Shown piece after piece: positions 40,074 through 49,343 of a stretch of DNA of 49,343 bases. Position numbers and translations under genes: made by a program. How positions within the stretch are numbered: position 1 is the first letter of the stretch; every line of letters begins with the position of its first letter. Source of the stretch: Deltaproteobacteria bacterium (GTDB taxonomy: Bacteria > Desulfobacterota_D > UBA1144 > Nemesobacterales > CSP1-2). The notes below the pieces were generated by a model. It saw only the letters and a list, made by a program, of their open reading frames with translations, did not search any database and had not been told where the DNA came from. Location of the stretch: assembly GCA_016187835.1 (NCBI GenBank), contig JACPIY010000055.1, forward strand, positions 1-49,343, written 5' to 3'.

Positions 40074-42170
40074 CTATCTGAATGCAAAAGTCTTTATCGT
40101 TTGAGCGAGCACATCCGGATCATCGGTTGGTGCAGCACAGGAATTCCCTGCACACACGCAGGCACAAGGAGACTTTAATTTCCCTATTTCTTTAATGGTC
40201 TTAGATAAATTCACAAAGTTGTTCTCAGTCGAATCTATCTGAATCACTAGTTTATGGGGTCTGTAAATTGACCATGCAGTCCTTAGAAGTTCCTGGGTCT
40301 TGGAATCCGCACTCCCTCCCACGACAACAACCTGGACTGGATGTTTAAGATGATAATGTAGAGCAACAAAGTAAGAAGCTGCATATAGCCCGTATTTCTC
40401 AGCTATTCTACCAAAGTATTTCAGCGTTCCCTCAGCATAGTATCTGTAGTTATAGTCATTCGTAATATAGTACAACTTGTCAAACAAAATCGCAGCACTT
40501 GAATTTGGAGACTGAATCGGGTCATCCTGAATCGGCTTGAGACGACTTCTAAGTGTAACCACTGAACCATTTCTTTCTTCTATATCAAAAAATCCTCCTC
40601 TCCTTTCGTCGTAGAATTTATCAGCTGCAATCCTGGCTAGATTGATTGCCATTTCTAAATAATAGCCTTTCCCGGTAACCTCATAGGCATCGAGGCATGC
40701 AATTCCCATCTTTACTTGGTCGTCGAGAAACCCAGTTACGTTTGCTTTTCCGTTAAAATAGGTGTGATAAAACCCAACTCCTTCTTCAAAACAATTCTCG
40801 ATGAGAAAATCTATAGTCTTTAGAGCGAAATCCCTGAAATTATCATTCCCTAAAATCTTATAAGCCAGGAAAAAAGCAGAAATCATCATGCCATTCCAGC
40901 TTGTATAAACTATTTTATCAACATAAGGAGCAGGTCTTTTTTTACGTGCCTCAAAGAGATTTTTCTTACCGGAATGGATAAGCTCTCTGACCTTATCCGG
41001 TGAAATGCCTAATCTTCCTCCAATTTCCTCAGGCACCATATCAATAAAAAGAACGTTTCTCGAAGGATTGTGTTTCATCTCTCCTCGGGAATAAATATTG
41101 TAATAGAAAGAGATAACCCTGGCTTCATCGTAACTGAGAGCTTCTTTCGCTTCCTCCTTTGTCCACGTGAAATAATCTCCGTCGTCATGAAGGTCAATGT
41201 CGGCATCCTGACTTCCGTAAAACCCTCCTCTCTCTTTATCAGAAAGAACATCGGTCACAAAACTTATAATTCCTTCCGCAGTCTCCCGATAAAGCTCGTT
41301 TCCCGTAGCCTGATATGCCAAAAGGTAGTTTTTAATATATTCGGAGTTGTCATAGGACATCTTCTCAAAGTGAGGAACAATCCATTGAGCGTCAACGGAA
41401 TAGCGATGGAATCCGCCTCCTATCTGGTCGTGTATTCCGCCTTTTGCAATTCCTGTAAGAGTCTTCTCAACCACGTTAAGGAATTCCTCATCATTGGCCT
41501 CATAATAACGGGCAAGTAGAAGCTCGGTTGCTCCGTAATGAGGAAACTTTGGCGCAGTTCCGAATCCCCCGTTTACCGGATCAAATAAATCCATAACAGA
41601 ATGAATAGCTTTATCAACCAAAAGTATGTTCGGTTCATCTGGAGATGGTTCGAGTTCGTTTAACTGTGATAGCGCCTCGAATATTCTTTGCGACTCGGCT
41701 ATAATCGTATCTTTATTGTTTTTGTAATAGTCAATTACCCTTTGAAGCACTGTGCGAAAAGAAGGGAGATTTTGTGTGTCATTTGGAGGAAAGTAGGTTC
41801 CGCCAAAAAACACCTTTCCTTCAGGTGTCATGAAAGCGGTAAGCGGCCATCCGCCCTGACCCGTAATAGCGCTTACTGCCTGCTGGTATCTTCTATCAAC
41901 ATCGGGACGCTCATCACGGTCCACTTTTATAGGTATAAAATTCTCATTGATTATTTTTGCAATTTCTTCATCCTCGTAACTTTCTCTATCAATGACATGG
42001 CACCAGTGACACCAGACAGCGCCGACATCGAGAAGAACGGGACGGTCTAATTCTTTTGCCCTTTCGAATGCCTCTTCACACCAGGGATACCAGTCCACAG
42101 GCTGATGGCGTGCACTCTTTAGATAAGCACTTGTTTCATCCGCTAAGCGATTTGTTTTTTCTTGAGGCAT
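40074..42170 (-). CDS. DUF255 thioredoxin-fold protein (YyaL/SSP411 family)
   Basis: A 698-residue protein: an N-terminal thioredoxin-like domain (about 1-165) starting LADETSAYLKSARHQPVDW and bearing AVWCHWCHV (CxxC), then GGWPLTAFMTPEGKVFFGG, and an (alpha/alpha)6-barrel-like region (about 180-690) with GIHDQIGGGFHRYSVD and WNGMMISAF. This matches the widespread YyaL/SPATA20 family, whose biochemical function is still unsettled. The final region has CACVCAGNSCAAP. AAGGAG precedes the ATG. Complete. Confidence 0.92.
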   Translation of the reverse strand: MPQEKTNRLADETSAYLKSARHQPVDWYPWCEEAFERAKELDRPVLLDVGAVWCHWCHVIDRESYEDEEIAKIINENFIPIKVDRDERPDVDRRYQQAVSAITGQGGWPLTAFMTPEGKVFFGGTYFPPNDTQNLPSFRTVLQRVIDYYKNNKDTIIAESQRIFEALSQLNELEPSPDEPNILLVDKAIHSVMDLFDPVNGGFGTAPKFPHYGATELLLARYYEANDEEFLNVVEKTLTGIAKGGIHDQIGGGFHRYSVDAQWIVPHFEKMSYDNSEYIKNYLLAYQATGNELYRETAEGIISFVTDVLSDKERGGFYGSQDADIDLHDDGDYFTWTKEEAKEALSYDEARVISFYYNIYSRGEMKHNPSRNVLFIDMVPEEIGGRLGISPDKVRELIHSGKKNLFEARKKRPAPYVDKIVYTSWNGMMISAFFLAYKILGNDNFRDFALKTIDFLIENCFEEGVGFYHTYFNGKANVTGFLDDQVKMGIACLDAYEVTGKGYYLEMAINLARIAADKFYDERRGGFFDIEERNGSVVTLRSRLKPIQDDPIQSPNSSAAILFDKLYYITNDYNYRYYAEGTLKYFGRIAEKYGLYAASYFVALHYHLKHPVQVVVVGGSADSKTQELLRTAWSIYRPHKLVIQIDSTENNFVNLSKTIKEIGKLKSPCACVCAGNSCAAPTDDPDVLAQTIKTFAFR

Positions 42171-42432
42171 ACTGATTCTCCTTAGGAGTCTTATTGAGAA
42201 AGTACGTTTTATAAAAAAGTTAAATGATTATCGTTTTATGTTCAAATATTAAAGCCTAGTTTAATCCAATCCAAAACAAATTCGGAAGATATTTGTGGTC
42301 TTTGTCTTTTTTAATTGTTAATTTTGTAATAGCGGGACAGAAATTACAGTGTATCTTGCTTTGAGATATGAGGACAGGCGAAATTTTCTAATCTCGCTCT
42401 AAAGTTGTCATCTAACTACACCTATTCTGAAT

Positions 42433-44337
42433 TCAGACAGCTCCCAAGATACGTGCAACGGTATTTTGGATTTGATTCACTGTAAAGGGTTTAGTTATAA
42501 AAGAAAATGCACATTCGGCCCCTATCCCATCTGTCAATTCTTCTTCCGCTCTCCCGCTAATTATCACTAAAAGAGAGCTTGGAGCTACAACCTTCATCTC
42601 CTTAAGAACATCGAATCCGCTCTTTCCTGGCAACCCCAGATTGAGAAAAACAATATCAAAGTGGTTTTTTCCTAAAAGCTCTATAGCGGCCTCCCCACTA
42701 CTAGCTACAACAATATTATGTCCTACACTTGAGAGGGATTCTTTAATAATATCACAGACAAATTCCTCGTCGTCCACTACAAGAATGCTTCCCTTTCTCT
42801 TCGTCTGCATAACCTTATCGCTATCTTCATTGTGTTGCGAATCGGCTTTAGGCACATTTGAAAGGCGTTGAACATTCGGAAGGAATATCGTAAACGTCGT
42901 TCCCTTTCCAACTTCACTACTTAGGTCAATCCGTCCCCCATGCCTTTCAATTATTGCATATACCACAGAGAGACCAAGCCCGGTACCAGACTTTGAACCG
43001 ATCTTTCCTTTCGTTGTAAAAAATGGCTCAAAGATTCTTGACATATTCTCCTTTGAAATTCCAATTCCGGTATCTGAAAAGTCAATTTTTACACAATCAT
43101 CTTTTAACTCAGTGCTAATTCCAATAACACCTCCTTCGGGCATCGCATGACTCGAATTTATCGCCAAATTGAGGATAACCTGCTGTATCTCGCCCACATT
43201 CATTCTGATTGGAGGAATTTTCCCATAGTGGCGTAAAATCTTTATTCCATCCGATTGAAAAGTATGCTCAATGAGAACAAGCGTATCTTCAATTACCTCA
43301 TCTATCGAGACAAGCTGAAATTTCTCTTCTTTCTGTCTTGAAAACGTAAGCAACTTATTTACTATCTCTACGGCTCTATTCGAGGCCTTTTCCACAATTT
43401 TTAAATCATTTCTAATCTGTTCAATACTGACTCTTGACATAGCAAAACCAGTATAGCCAATAATTCCCGTGAGAATATTGTTAAACTCGTGGGCGATACC
43501 GGCGGCGAGCTGGCCTACGGCGGACATCTTGGTAGATTGAATGAGTTGTGCTTCTAATTTCTTCTTCTCAGTAATATCCTCGGTAACGGCTATGGTTCCG
43601 AATAACTCATTGGTTTGGAAATCAACTAAGGGTGAAATGGTAATTTCTAAAAACTTATCTTTGTGCCTTAACTCATGCTTGGTGGTACAAGAAGAATCGC
43701 TTAGTATTCGAGGAATGATTGCGTCAAAGTTTATACCTTGAACAAGTTCGCTGAGTTTACGCCCGACGCAATCCTCACCAAACATATCTCTTGTCTTAGG
43801 ATTGGCACTTTTTATTACAAGCTCCTTATCAGTAGTTATGATACTTTCGTAGGTACTATTCAATATATTCTCAAGGTCCCTATTTCTTTCCCGTACCTTT
43901 AGCTCAAGGCTCTCATTTAGTTCTTTGAGTTCCCTAATGAGGCGTTTGTTTTCCCTAAATAGGTCATACTTTTCAACGGCATGCTTTATTATGCTCTTTA
44001 GCTTATCATAGTCGAGCGGCTTAGTAAGGTAATCAATGGCCCCGTGATGAACGGCTTCTACGGCAGTGACAAGGGAAGCAAACCCGGTCATAAGGATAAC
44101 TGGTATGTCGGGATTAAATTTCTTGATTTCGGATAACAGGTCTATTCCGTTTTTTTCGGGCATACGTATATCGGTAAGGACGACATGGAAAGAGTCCTCT
44201 TTTAAGAGTTGAAGTGCCTTGCTACACTTAAAAGCGGTTTTTACTTCATACCCCTCTTTCACGAGAATGTCCGAGAGTATTTTTAAAATCAGATTCTCGT
44301 CATCAACCACCAATATCTTTCTGCTCTCTCTCATCAT
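42433..44337 (-). CDS. Hybrid receiver-PAS-histidine kinase-receiver protein
   Basis: A 634-residue protein. An N-terminal receiver domain (about 5-125) has VVDDEN, the phospho-acceptor Asp56 in VVLTDIRMPEKNG, and DYLTKPL. A coiled coil and PAS domain (about 155-260) follow. HisKA has AAGIAHEFNN with His283; HATPase_c (about 380-495) has NLAINSSHAMPEGG, DTGIGI, GSKSGTGLGL. A second receiver (about 510-630) has VVDDEE and ITKPF, but the phospho-acceptor position reads FLNLGLPG, with Asn at residue 566 (codon AAT at 42640-42642). AAAGGAG fits the second ATG (44334) slightly better than the first. It overlaps the upstream kinase gene by 35 bases. Confidence 0.9.
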   Translation of the reverse strand: MMRESRKILVVDDENLILKILSDILVKEGYEVKTAFKCSKALQLLKEDSFHVVLTDIRMPEKNGIDLLSEIKKFNPDIPVILMTGFASLVTAVEAVHHGAIDYLTKPLDYDKLKSIIKHAVEKYDLFRENKRLIRELKELNESLELKVRERNRDLENILNSTYESIITTDKELVIKSANPKTRDMFGEDCVGRKLSELVQGINFDAIIPRILSDSSCTTKHELRHKDKFLEITISPLVDFQTNELFGTIAVTEDITEKKKLEAQLIQSTKMSAVGQLAAGIAHEFNNILTGIIGYTGFAMSRVSIEQIRNDLKIVEKASNRAVEIVNKLLTFSRQKEEKFQLVSIDEVIEDTLVLIEHTFQSDGIKILRHYGKIPPIRMNVGEIQQVILNLAINSSHAMPEGGVIGISTELKDDCVKIDFSDTGIGISKENMSRIFEPFFTTKGKIGSKSGTGLGLSVVYAIIERHGGRIDLSSEVGKGTTFTIFLPNVQRLSNVPKADSQHNEDSDKVMQTKRKGSILVVDDEEFVCDIIKESLSSVGHNIVVASSGEAAIELLGKNHFDIVFLNLGLPGKSGFDVLKEMKVVAPSSLLVIISGRAEEELTDGIGAECAFSFITKPFTVNQIQNTVARILGAV

Positions 44338-46840
44338 CCACTCCTTTGATATCTTGATTGGTGCAAAGCTCTATTACAAAAGTTGTACCCTCTCCCTTTT
44401 TACTTGCCACTATAATTCTACCATTATGATTCTCAACTATTTTATAGCTTATAGAAAGACCAAGCCCTGTTCCCGTCTCCTTCCTTGTAAAAAACGGGTC
44501 AAAAATCTTAGAAATGTCTTCTTCATCTATTCCCCCGCCCGTATCCCTAAAACTTATAAATATGTTATTTGAGAATACATTATAAACACCCGTATCAATC
44601 TGGAGTTCTCCACCTTGGGGCATTGCCTGAATAGCGTTTATAAGGATATTAATAAAAACCTGCCATAGCTGATTCGGATCACCCATGACGCCTGGAATTT
44701 GAGGATGAAAGGTTGTTATAAGTTTGATGTTACTATCCGAGATTTGCTTTCTTATCAAAACCAGAGCGTTCTCTAAAATGCCGTTTACATTCACAGGTTC
44801 AAAATGCGGCGGTTCGGATCTTGAGAATTTAAGCAGGTTATCAATCAAACGGTTTGTTCTATCAATTTCATGTTTAATGTAGTCCAGATACTCTTTTACA
44901 ACCACGGAATTTTCTCCGTCAATCATTTGCGACAAATAATACCTTGCACCTTCTATAATATTTAGTGGATTTCGAATCTCATGAGCAATTCCCGCCGCAA
45001 GCTGTCCTATAGCCGACATCTTCTCGATTTGGATAAGCTGAGACTGGGTTTCTCTTATCTCTCTATTTGCCTCTTCTAACTTTTTTGCATAATCCTCTAC
45101 CAATCTAAAAGCAAAAGCATTTTCAATAGCGATCGCGCTTTGGTTTGCAAGAATGCGAAGTAGCTTTATGTCTTGAGAATTATAGGAAAGCCCGGATTTC
45201 TTATCACCCAGAGACAAGATACCTATCAGCCTTTTCTTGAAGAGTATAGGAACGAACAAGGCAGCGTTAAAATCATCAAAGGTTTTCATAAGTTTGCTTC
45301 TATACCGAATATACCTCTCGTCAGCAATCAAATCGTCTTTAAAAATCTCCTGTCTGTATCTGCTCAGTAGCTTGATTAATTCGTTATCTTCCTTAATGGA
45401 AAACACCATTAGGGAATGAGCACCTCTACTTTTAGCGTAGACTTCGTAATCTCCCGAATTTTGGTCGAAAAGAATAACGGATACAGGATTTGAAAACATT
45501 GTTTGCACAATAGTACTAATAATTTTATCGGTAATCTCATCAAGGTTAAGAAGAGATATCATGGCAAAGCTGATCTCTTCTACAGTCCTACGATAGTCGT
45601 ATTCCTTTCTAAAGAATGTTAAATCTATAAAGTTCTGAATGCGATTTCTGAGCGGATTTAAAGTGAAGACCAGAAAAGTAGTTAGTAATACAAAAAATGC
45701 CGGATTTCTCCAACCGCCATAATTAGCAAAGGCTAAATTAAAAGCAAGTACCATTGAGGCAAAAAAGCACACCAAAGCCCCCGTTAACACACCATAAACC
45801 AGAGCCTTTTGAATGATTACATCTATATCAAAGAGCTTGTGTTTTACAATAGCGTATGCTACAGACAGAGGGAAAAATGTAACCAAAATGGCCAAGGCAT
45901 TAAGATTGCTGACATCGAGTGCTGTAATCGCCATTGCACATAGAGCAGGGAGAAAAAACCCCAAAAATGCCCCTAGTAATATGACCTTAGACCGCTCTTT
46001 ATCGAGTGAAGAATCCGGCCTGAGATAGCTTATCGCCGCGGTGCTTATGAACAACAATGAAGAAGCAAGCACGTAAATCCAGGTTGATATGTCTACTATT
46101 TTCCATAAATATTGGGCATCAAAATAGATCAGATGAAGGATAAAGATTAGAAAAGAAAGCAGAAAAGGAACTGGCATGATAAAGGAATTGTCCGTTAAAA
46201 ATTTCCTTCTGGAGGGAAACACAAAGCCCAGAGCAATGCCGAAGGCGGGAGTAAACATCCAACCCATAAAAGGGACATTGCCAAGTGAATAGGTAGACTG
46301 AGTATCAAATATGGATGTAAACCAGATACCCATTGAGAAACAAAACATGAAAAAAAGCTTACTCGATTCTAGGTCGGGTTTGAAAAAATAAACTACCATA
46401 CCCGCGATAAAGATTACTAGACCTACAAGATAAACCCAGCCAAATACCGAGAGAAAATCGAAAGCCCCAAAATTCATAGTGGGAACGCTAACCCTAATGA
46501 GTTCTCCATTTCTGGATACCGAGTAATTTACCGAAGTGCCGACAGGTTTACTTGATACGATACTATAGATGTCCGCAGGTGATACGCTTATTCCATCCAC
46601 ACCCACTACTTTGTCATAAGATTCAACCAGGCCCGCATGATTACCAGTCCAGTGCGAGAGACTAACTTCACAAATGATGGAGTTTCTATAAAGCAGGAAA
46701 CCAGGGAATGGTTTATCTATCCAACTTGCCGCCTTAATCAGGCTGGTTACCGAAACTGCTAAAAAAAACGCAATTAGTATAAAGACAACTATCTTAAAGT
46801 GTTTTAGGGTAAAATTATCTAGTGACTCGAAGCCCTTCAT
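44303..46840 (-). CDS. Sensor histidine kinase with PDZ-like and multi-helix membrane input
   Basis: An 845-residue kinase. After a membrane helix (about 16-38) comes a periplasmic PDZ-like stretch (DKVVGVDGISVSPADIYS, VGTSVNYSVSRNGE; about 70-112), then about eight membrane helices to 400, a GAF-like domain (about 440-590), HisKA with AAGIAHEIRNPLN and His620, and HATPase_c with NILINAIQAMPQGG, DTGGGI and ETGTGLGLS (about 725-830). It is probably a membrane sensor. Its stop overlaps the hybrid kinase gene by 35 bases, so the pair likely forms one signalling module, with the next regulator as partner. The input signal is unknown. Confidence 0.88.
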   Translation of the reverse strand: MKGFESLDNFTLKHFKIVVFILIAFFLAVSVTSLIKAASWIDKPFPGFLLYRNSIICEVSLSHWTGNHAGLVESYDKVVGVDGISVSPADIYSIVSSKPVGTSVNYSVSRNGELIRVSVPTMNFGAFDFLSVFGWVYLVGLVIFIAGMVVYFFKPDLESSKLFFMFCFSMGIWFTSIFDTQSTYSLGNVPFMGWMFTPAFGIALGFVFPSRRKFLTDNSFIMPVPFLLSFLIFILHLIYFDAQYLWKIVDISTWIYVLASSLLFISTAAISYLRPDSSLDKERSKVILLGAFLGFFLPALCAMAITALDVSNLNALAILVTFFPLSVAYAIVKHKLFDIDVIIQKALVYGVLTGALVCFFASMVLAFNLAFANYGGWRNPAFFVLLTTFLVFTLNPLRNRIQNFIDLTFFRKEYDYRRTVEEISFAMISLLNLDEITDKIISTIVQTMFSNPVSVILFDQNSGDYEVYAKSRGAHSLMVFSIKEDNELIKLLSRYRQEIFKDDLIADERYIRYRSKLMKTFDDFNAALFVPILFKKRLIGILSLGDKKSGLSYNSQDIKLLRILANQSAIAIENAFAFRLVEDYAKKLEEANREIRETQSQLIQIEKMSAIGQLAAGIAHEIRNPLNIIEGARYYLSQMIDGENSVVVKEYLDYIKHEIDRTNRLIDNLLKFSRSEPPHFEPVNVNGILENALVLIRKQISDSNIKLITTFHPQIPGVMGDPNQLWQVFINILINAIQAMPQGGELQIDTGVYNVFSNNIFISFRDTGGGIDEEDISKIFDPFFTRKETGTGLGLSISYKIVENHNGRIIVASKKGEGTTFVIELCTNQDIKGVDDEREQKDIGG

Positions 46841-46883
46841 ATTTTTCCAAAATCGCTATTACTAAAAGCAATAGTGCAAAAAT

Positions 46884-49343
46884 TCATTTTTGTTTAAGGT
46901 ACTTTCCATAAATTGTCCATTCCAAATCGTCCCTTTTCCCTCCCAATTTCCCAACCATTTGACTTGCATCTTGTTTTTTATCAATAATCTCCCATGTACA
47001 CGTGGTTTTTCTATAACCTTTATCAATCATGTTTGCACACAGATTGGCAAGAAGCTGTAAGCCTATATCTCTATCCCCGAATTTATCAAGTACACCAAGA
47101 AGAACTATCGCCCCCTCTTTTATGAGTCCGAGTTCAACAGGAATTGTGGAAAACTCATTTGCCCCTAGCTCCCCGTTTATAATCCTGAATACAGGAGCAC
47201 ACTGTGGGAAAGCGCTTGCAAATCCGGCTATTTCTCCCCTGACCTCCGCAACCAGCCAGAGACCCTCGACAAGAAGTTCCCTGAAGTCACGTACAAACTC
47301 AATAAATTCATCGTCCTCAAAAGGAACATAGTTCCAGAGCCGGGGGAAAGCCTTATTGTAAACTCTAAGTATGGCAAGAGCTTCTTTTTCATATCTGGAC
47401 CTGTCGAGTTGTCTTATAGTAATGCTACTCGCTTGAGATATAGAATATATATTATTTTTATTCCCAGGGGAGCTTAAATCTATAGAGAAGTGTGGGAGAC
47501 GTTTTATTGAACTAAAACCGGCTTTTTGAAAATAGTCCTCGTAATACGAAGGGGTATAGGGTTGAAGAAATGAAGGGGTTTTATCAAACCCGCTAGATAG
47601 GAGCCCCCCACCGTAGAACACGAATGGGATATTTACGGGAGCCCAAGCCTCTTCAATACCTTGAGATTTAAGGAACTCAAGTGCCGTATTAAGAAGTGAA
47701 CCTATGGCGGCGTCACAACCGGGAAGTGCCTCAAAAAAACCCAAAAAACCGACTCTTTGATTCCAATAAGTTAGAAACCGTTTATCCACAAACGCACTTA
47801 CAACCCCCACCATTTCACTGTTTTCTCTTACTATGAACCTCTTCGTTTTCACACTTTTTTTAAAGTAGAGATAGTCTCCAGAAAGTAGATTCACCCGTTC
47901 GTTAATAAGAAAATAGGGAACCCAATTTGGATGGTTCTGATAAACCCTCCAGGAAAACTTTATAGATTCAGCAATTTCGTCCTTCGAGGAAATTTCAGTT
48001 ACCTCAATCTCTTTTCCTTCTTTAACAGTTCTGGCAGATTTCCGCTTCTCCTCAAGAGGTATTACAGAACCGGGAGATTTCTTTAAAACTCCAAACTCTT
48101 TTCCGACTTTTTCTAAGACCTCTAAGGTCTTGTCTAAATCCTCTTTAGTATGAGTTGCCATAATTTTTAACCTCAAACGCTCCTGTCCCCTAGGCACTGC
48201 GGGATATGGGACGGCTTCTAAGAAAATTCCATCCTCGAATATTCTTTTATTCATCTGTCTTAGAAGCAAATCGTCACCGATAATGGTAGAGATTATGGCC
48301 GACTGGGATTTCTCGACATTATTGAAGCCGAGGAGTTTAAGATTTTCCCTCATATATTTAATATTTTCCCAAAGCTTTTGGATCAATTTCGGCTCACTTC
48401 TAATTACCTCAAGCGCGGCCAATGCCGAAGCTAACATAGCTGGCGGGGCGCTGACAGAAAAAAAGGAGGTTCGTGCGTAAAATCTAAGGTATCTTATAAC
48501 GTCTCTGGAAGAGGCTATATATCCCCCCAATCCACCCAAAGCCTTGCTCAAAGAGTCCATAACAACATCTACCTTACCCTCCATATTGTAATAAGAAGCT
48601 GTACCTCTACCTCTATCTCCAATTACTCCCGTAGCATGGGCATCGTCAACCATTACTTTTGCACCAAATTCCTTTGCAATCTCGACAACTTCGGGGAGGG
48701 GCGAAATATCACCATTTAAACCGTCTACACCATCTATTATTATAAGCTTTCCGGCATACTTGTCCTCGAAGCTTTCTAATACCTGTCTTAAATGCACGGT
48801 ATCGGAGTGCCTGAATGTCTTAAAAGAACCACCACTTAGTAAGCATCCATCTAAAATGCTCACATGAACCATCTTGTCAATAATAGCAACGTCTTTTTTA
48901 CCCAATAGCGCCGAGACGCATCCCATATTGGCCATATGCCCCGTAGGAAAAACAATCCCATCTTCACAACCCTTTAGCTCGGCTAACTTGTTCTCTAATC
49001 TCCTATGTAGATCGTAGGTTCCCGAATGAAGAGACACAGAACCGGTCCCGGTACCATATTTTTGTATCATTTCTTTAGCAGCATTAACTACCCTTGGGTG
49101 CATGGTTAGGCCAAGATAGTTGCTGGTGCCCATCATGATTACTTCTCTTTCTTTACCGGTCCTTTCATCAAAAATTAATACCCTGTTCTTAGAGGCTGAA
49201 ACTAAGGGAGTCCCCCATATATACAACCCCTTTTTTGCCACATCTTTCATCGCCTCCCCAAAAAGCCTGGTCTTTTTAAATAGGTCTTTGGCAGAAATAT
49301 CAACAAAATCAGCCAAAGAGAAATTATCAGAATTTATTTTTAA
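46884..49343 (-). CDS. AONS/SPT-like aminotransferase fused to a GNAT-type region, 5' end open
   Basis: Residues are counted from a TTG codon at 49316. Residues 1-400 form an alpha-oxoamine synthase: GTGSVSLHSGT (ring-stacking His), DDAHATGVIG, DSLSKALGGLGG with PLP-binding Lys258 and PRGQERLRL. This group includes 8-amino-7-oxononanoate synthase, KBL and serine palmitoyltransferase. Residues about 435-810 resemble YghO-like GNAT proteins in two halves (RVYQNHPNWVPYF, RVGFLGFFEALPG; then RVYNKAFPRLWNYVPFEDDEF and VLLGVLDKFGDRDIGLQL). The TTG lacks a ribosome site and the frame stays open to the window edge (INSDNFSLADF), so the true start probably lies outside. The product could be a sphingoid or other lipid amide, by inference only. 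Confidence 0.85.
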   Translation of the reverse strand, partial: LKINSDNFSLADFVDISAKDLFKKTRLFGEAMKDVAKKGLYIWGTPLVSASKNRVLIFDERTGKEREVIMMGTSNYLGLTMHPRVVNAAKEMIQKYGTGTGSVSLHSGTYDLHRRLENKLAELKGCEDGIVFPTGHMANMGCVSALLGKKDVAIIDKMVHVSILDGCLLSGGSFKTFRHSDTVHLRQVLESFEDKYAGKLIIIDGVDGLNGDISPLPEVVEIAKEFGAKVMVDDAHATGVIGDRGRGTASYYNMEGKVDVVMDSLSKALGGLGGYIASSRDVIRYLRFYARTSFFSVSAPPAMLASALAALEVIRSEPKLIQKLWENIKYMRENLKLLGFNNVEKSQSAIISTIIGDDLLLRQMNKRIFEDGIFLEAVPYPAVPRGQERLRLKIMATHTKEDLDKTLEVLEKVGKEFGVLKKSPGSVIPLEEKRKSARTVKEGKEIEVTEISSKDEIAESIKFSWRVYQNHPNWVPYFLINERVNLLSGDYLYFKKSVKTKRFIVRENSEMVGVVSAFVDKRFLTYWNQRVGFLGFFEALPGCDAAIGSLLNTALEFLKSQGIEEAWAPVNIPFVFYGGGLLSSGFDKTPSFLQPYTPSYYEDYFQKAGFSSIKRLPHFSIDLSSPGNKNNIYSISQASSITIRQLDRSRYEKEALAILRVYNKAFPRLWNYVPFEDDEFIEFVRDFRELLVEGLWLVAEVRGEIAGFASAFPQCAPVFRIINGELGANEFSTIPVELGLIKEGAIVLLGVLDKFGDRDIGLQLLANLCANMIDKGYRKTTCTWEIIDKKQDASQMVGKLGGKRDDLEWTIYGKYLKQK

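Overview
The window carries about 45 genes from a Gram-negative bacterium of moderate GC content. Pointers to this are sigma-54 promoters on type IV pilin genes, secreted lipoproteins, a LapA-type inner-membrane protein, PDZ/GAF histidine kinases and a stand-alone LigD phosphoesterase. The gene content resembles Desulfobacterota or neighbouring candidate phyla, but no marker here settles the lineage. It is chromosomal: it holds rnpB, a tRNA, tyrS, birA, coaX, clpS-clpA and ppa. I see no prophage, IS transposase, CRISPR array or recognisable defence system.

Layout. 1-5.5 kb: a partial short-chain dehydrogenase, a membrane glycosyltransferase, an aldo/keto reductase and a FemAB/GNAT-like acyltransferase. 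5.7-10.2 kb: clpS-clpA, a secreted dienelactone-hydrolase-like protein and a TerC protein. 10.2-12.0 kb, minus strand: zinc-ribbon coiled-coil gene, RNase HI gene, RNase P RNA, with a CAU tRNA upstream. 12.3-13.3 kb: birA and a small coiled-coil gene. 13.3-16.5 kb: three minus-strand genes bracketed by two copies of a non-coding element. 16.5-21.7 kb: a pilus-related region with two pilin genes, each with its own sigma-54 promoter, an ABC ATPase, a broken ABC permease and a TPR-like protein. 22-29.3 kb: nucleotidyltransferase-like gene, M29-like aminopeptidase, membrane VWA protein, coaX, LigD-type phosphoesterase, tyrS. 29.4-38.2 kb: small metabolic and transport genes, including a protein joining FdrA-like and DUF1116-like segments, OsmC, a class V aminotransferase, a CDF transporter, PhoU-like and LapA-like genes, an acetolactate-synthase-like enzyme and ppa. 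38.4-42.2 kb: DUF192, several tiny unknowns including a 34-residue zinc protein, and a DUF255 thioredoxin-fold protein. 42.4-49.3 kb: an overlapping sensor-kinase pair and an AONS/SPT-like aminotransferase fused to a GNAT region, open to the right edge.

The most distinctive property lies between the genes. Spacers are filled with several families of short-word inverted repeats, often nested inside one another: near-perfect palindromes starting GTAGAGAC, 'CACTAAG/CACGAAG' words, 'ACACGAAT' words, 'GATTGCTTCG/CATTGCGAGGAG' words and others. Some touch genes. The last residues and stop of the OsmC gene come from one repeat, and the transglutaminase gene appears to lose its 5' part at another. 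Other notable points are the sigma-54/box architecture of the pilin genes, the Asn replacing the phospho-acceptor Asp in a receiver domain, the AONS-GNAT fusion and the FdrA/DUF1116 mini-fusion.
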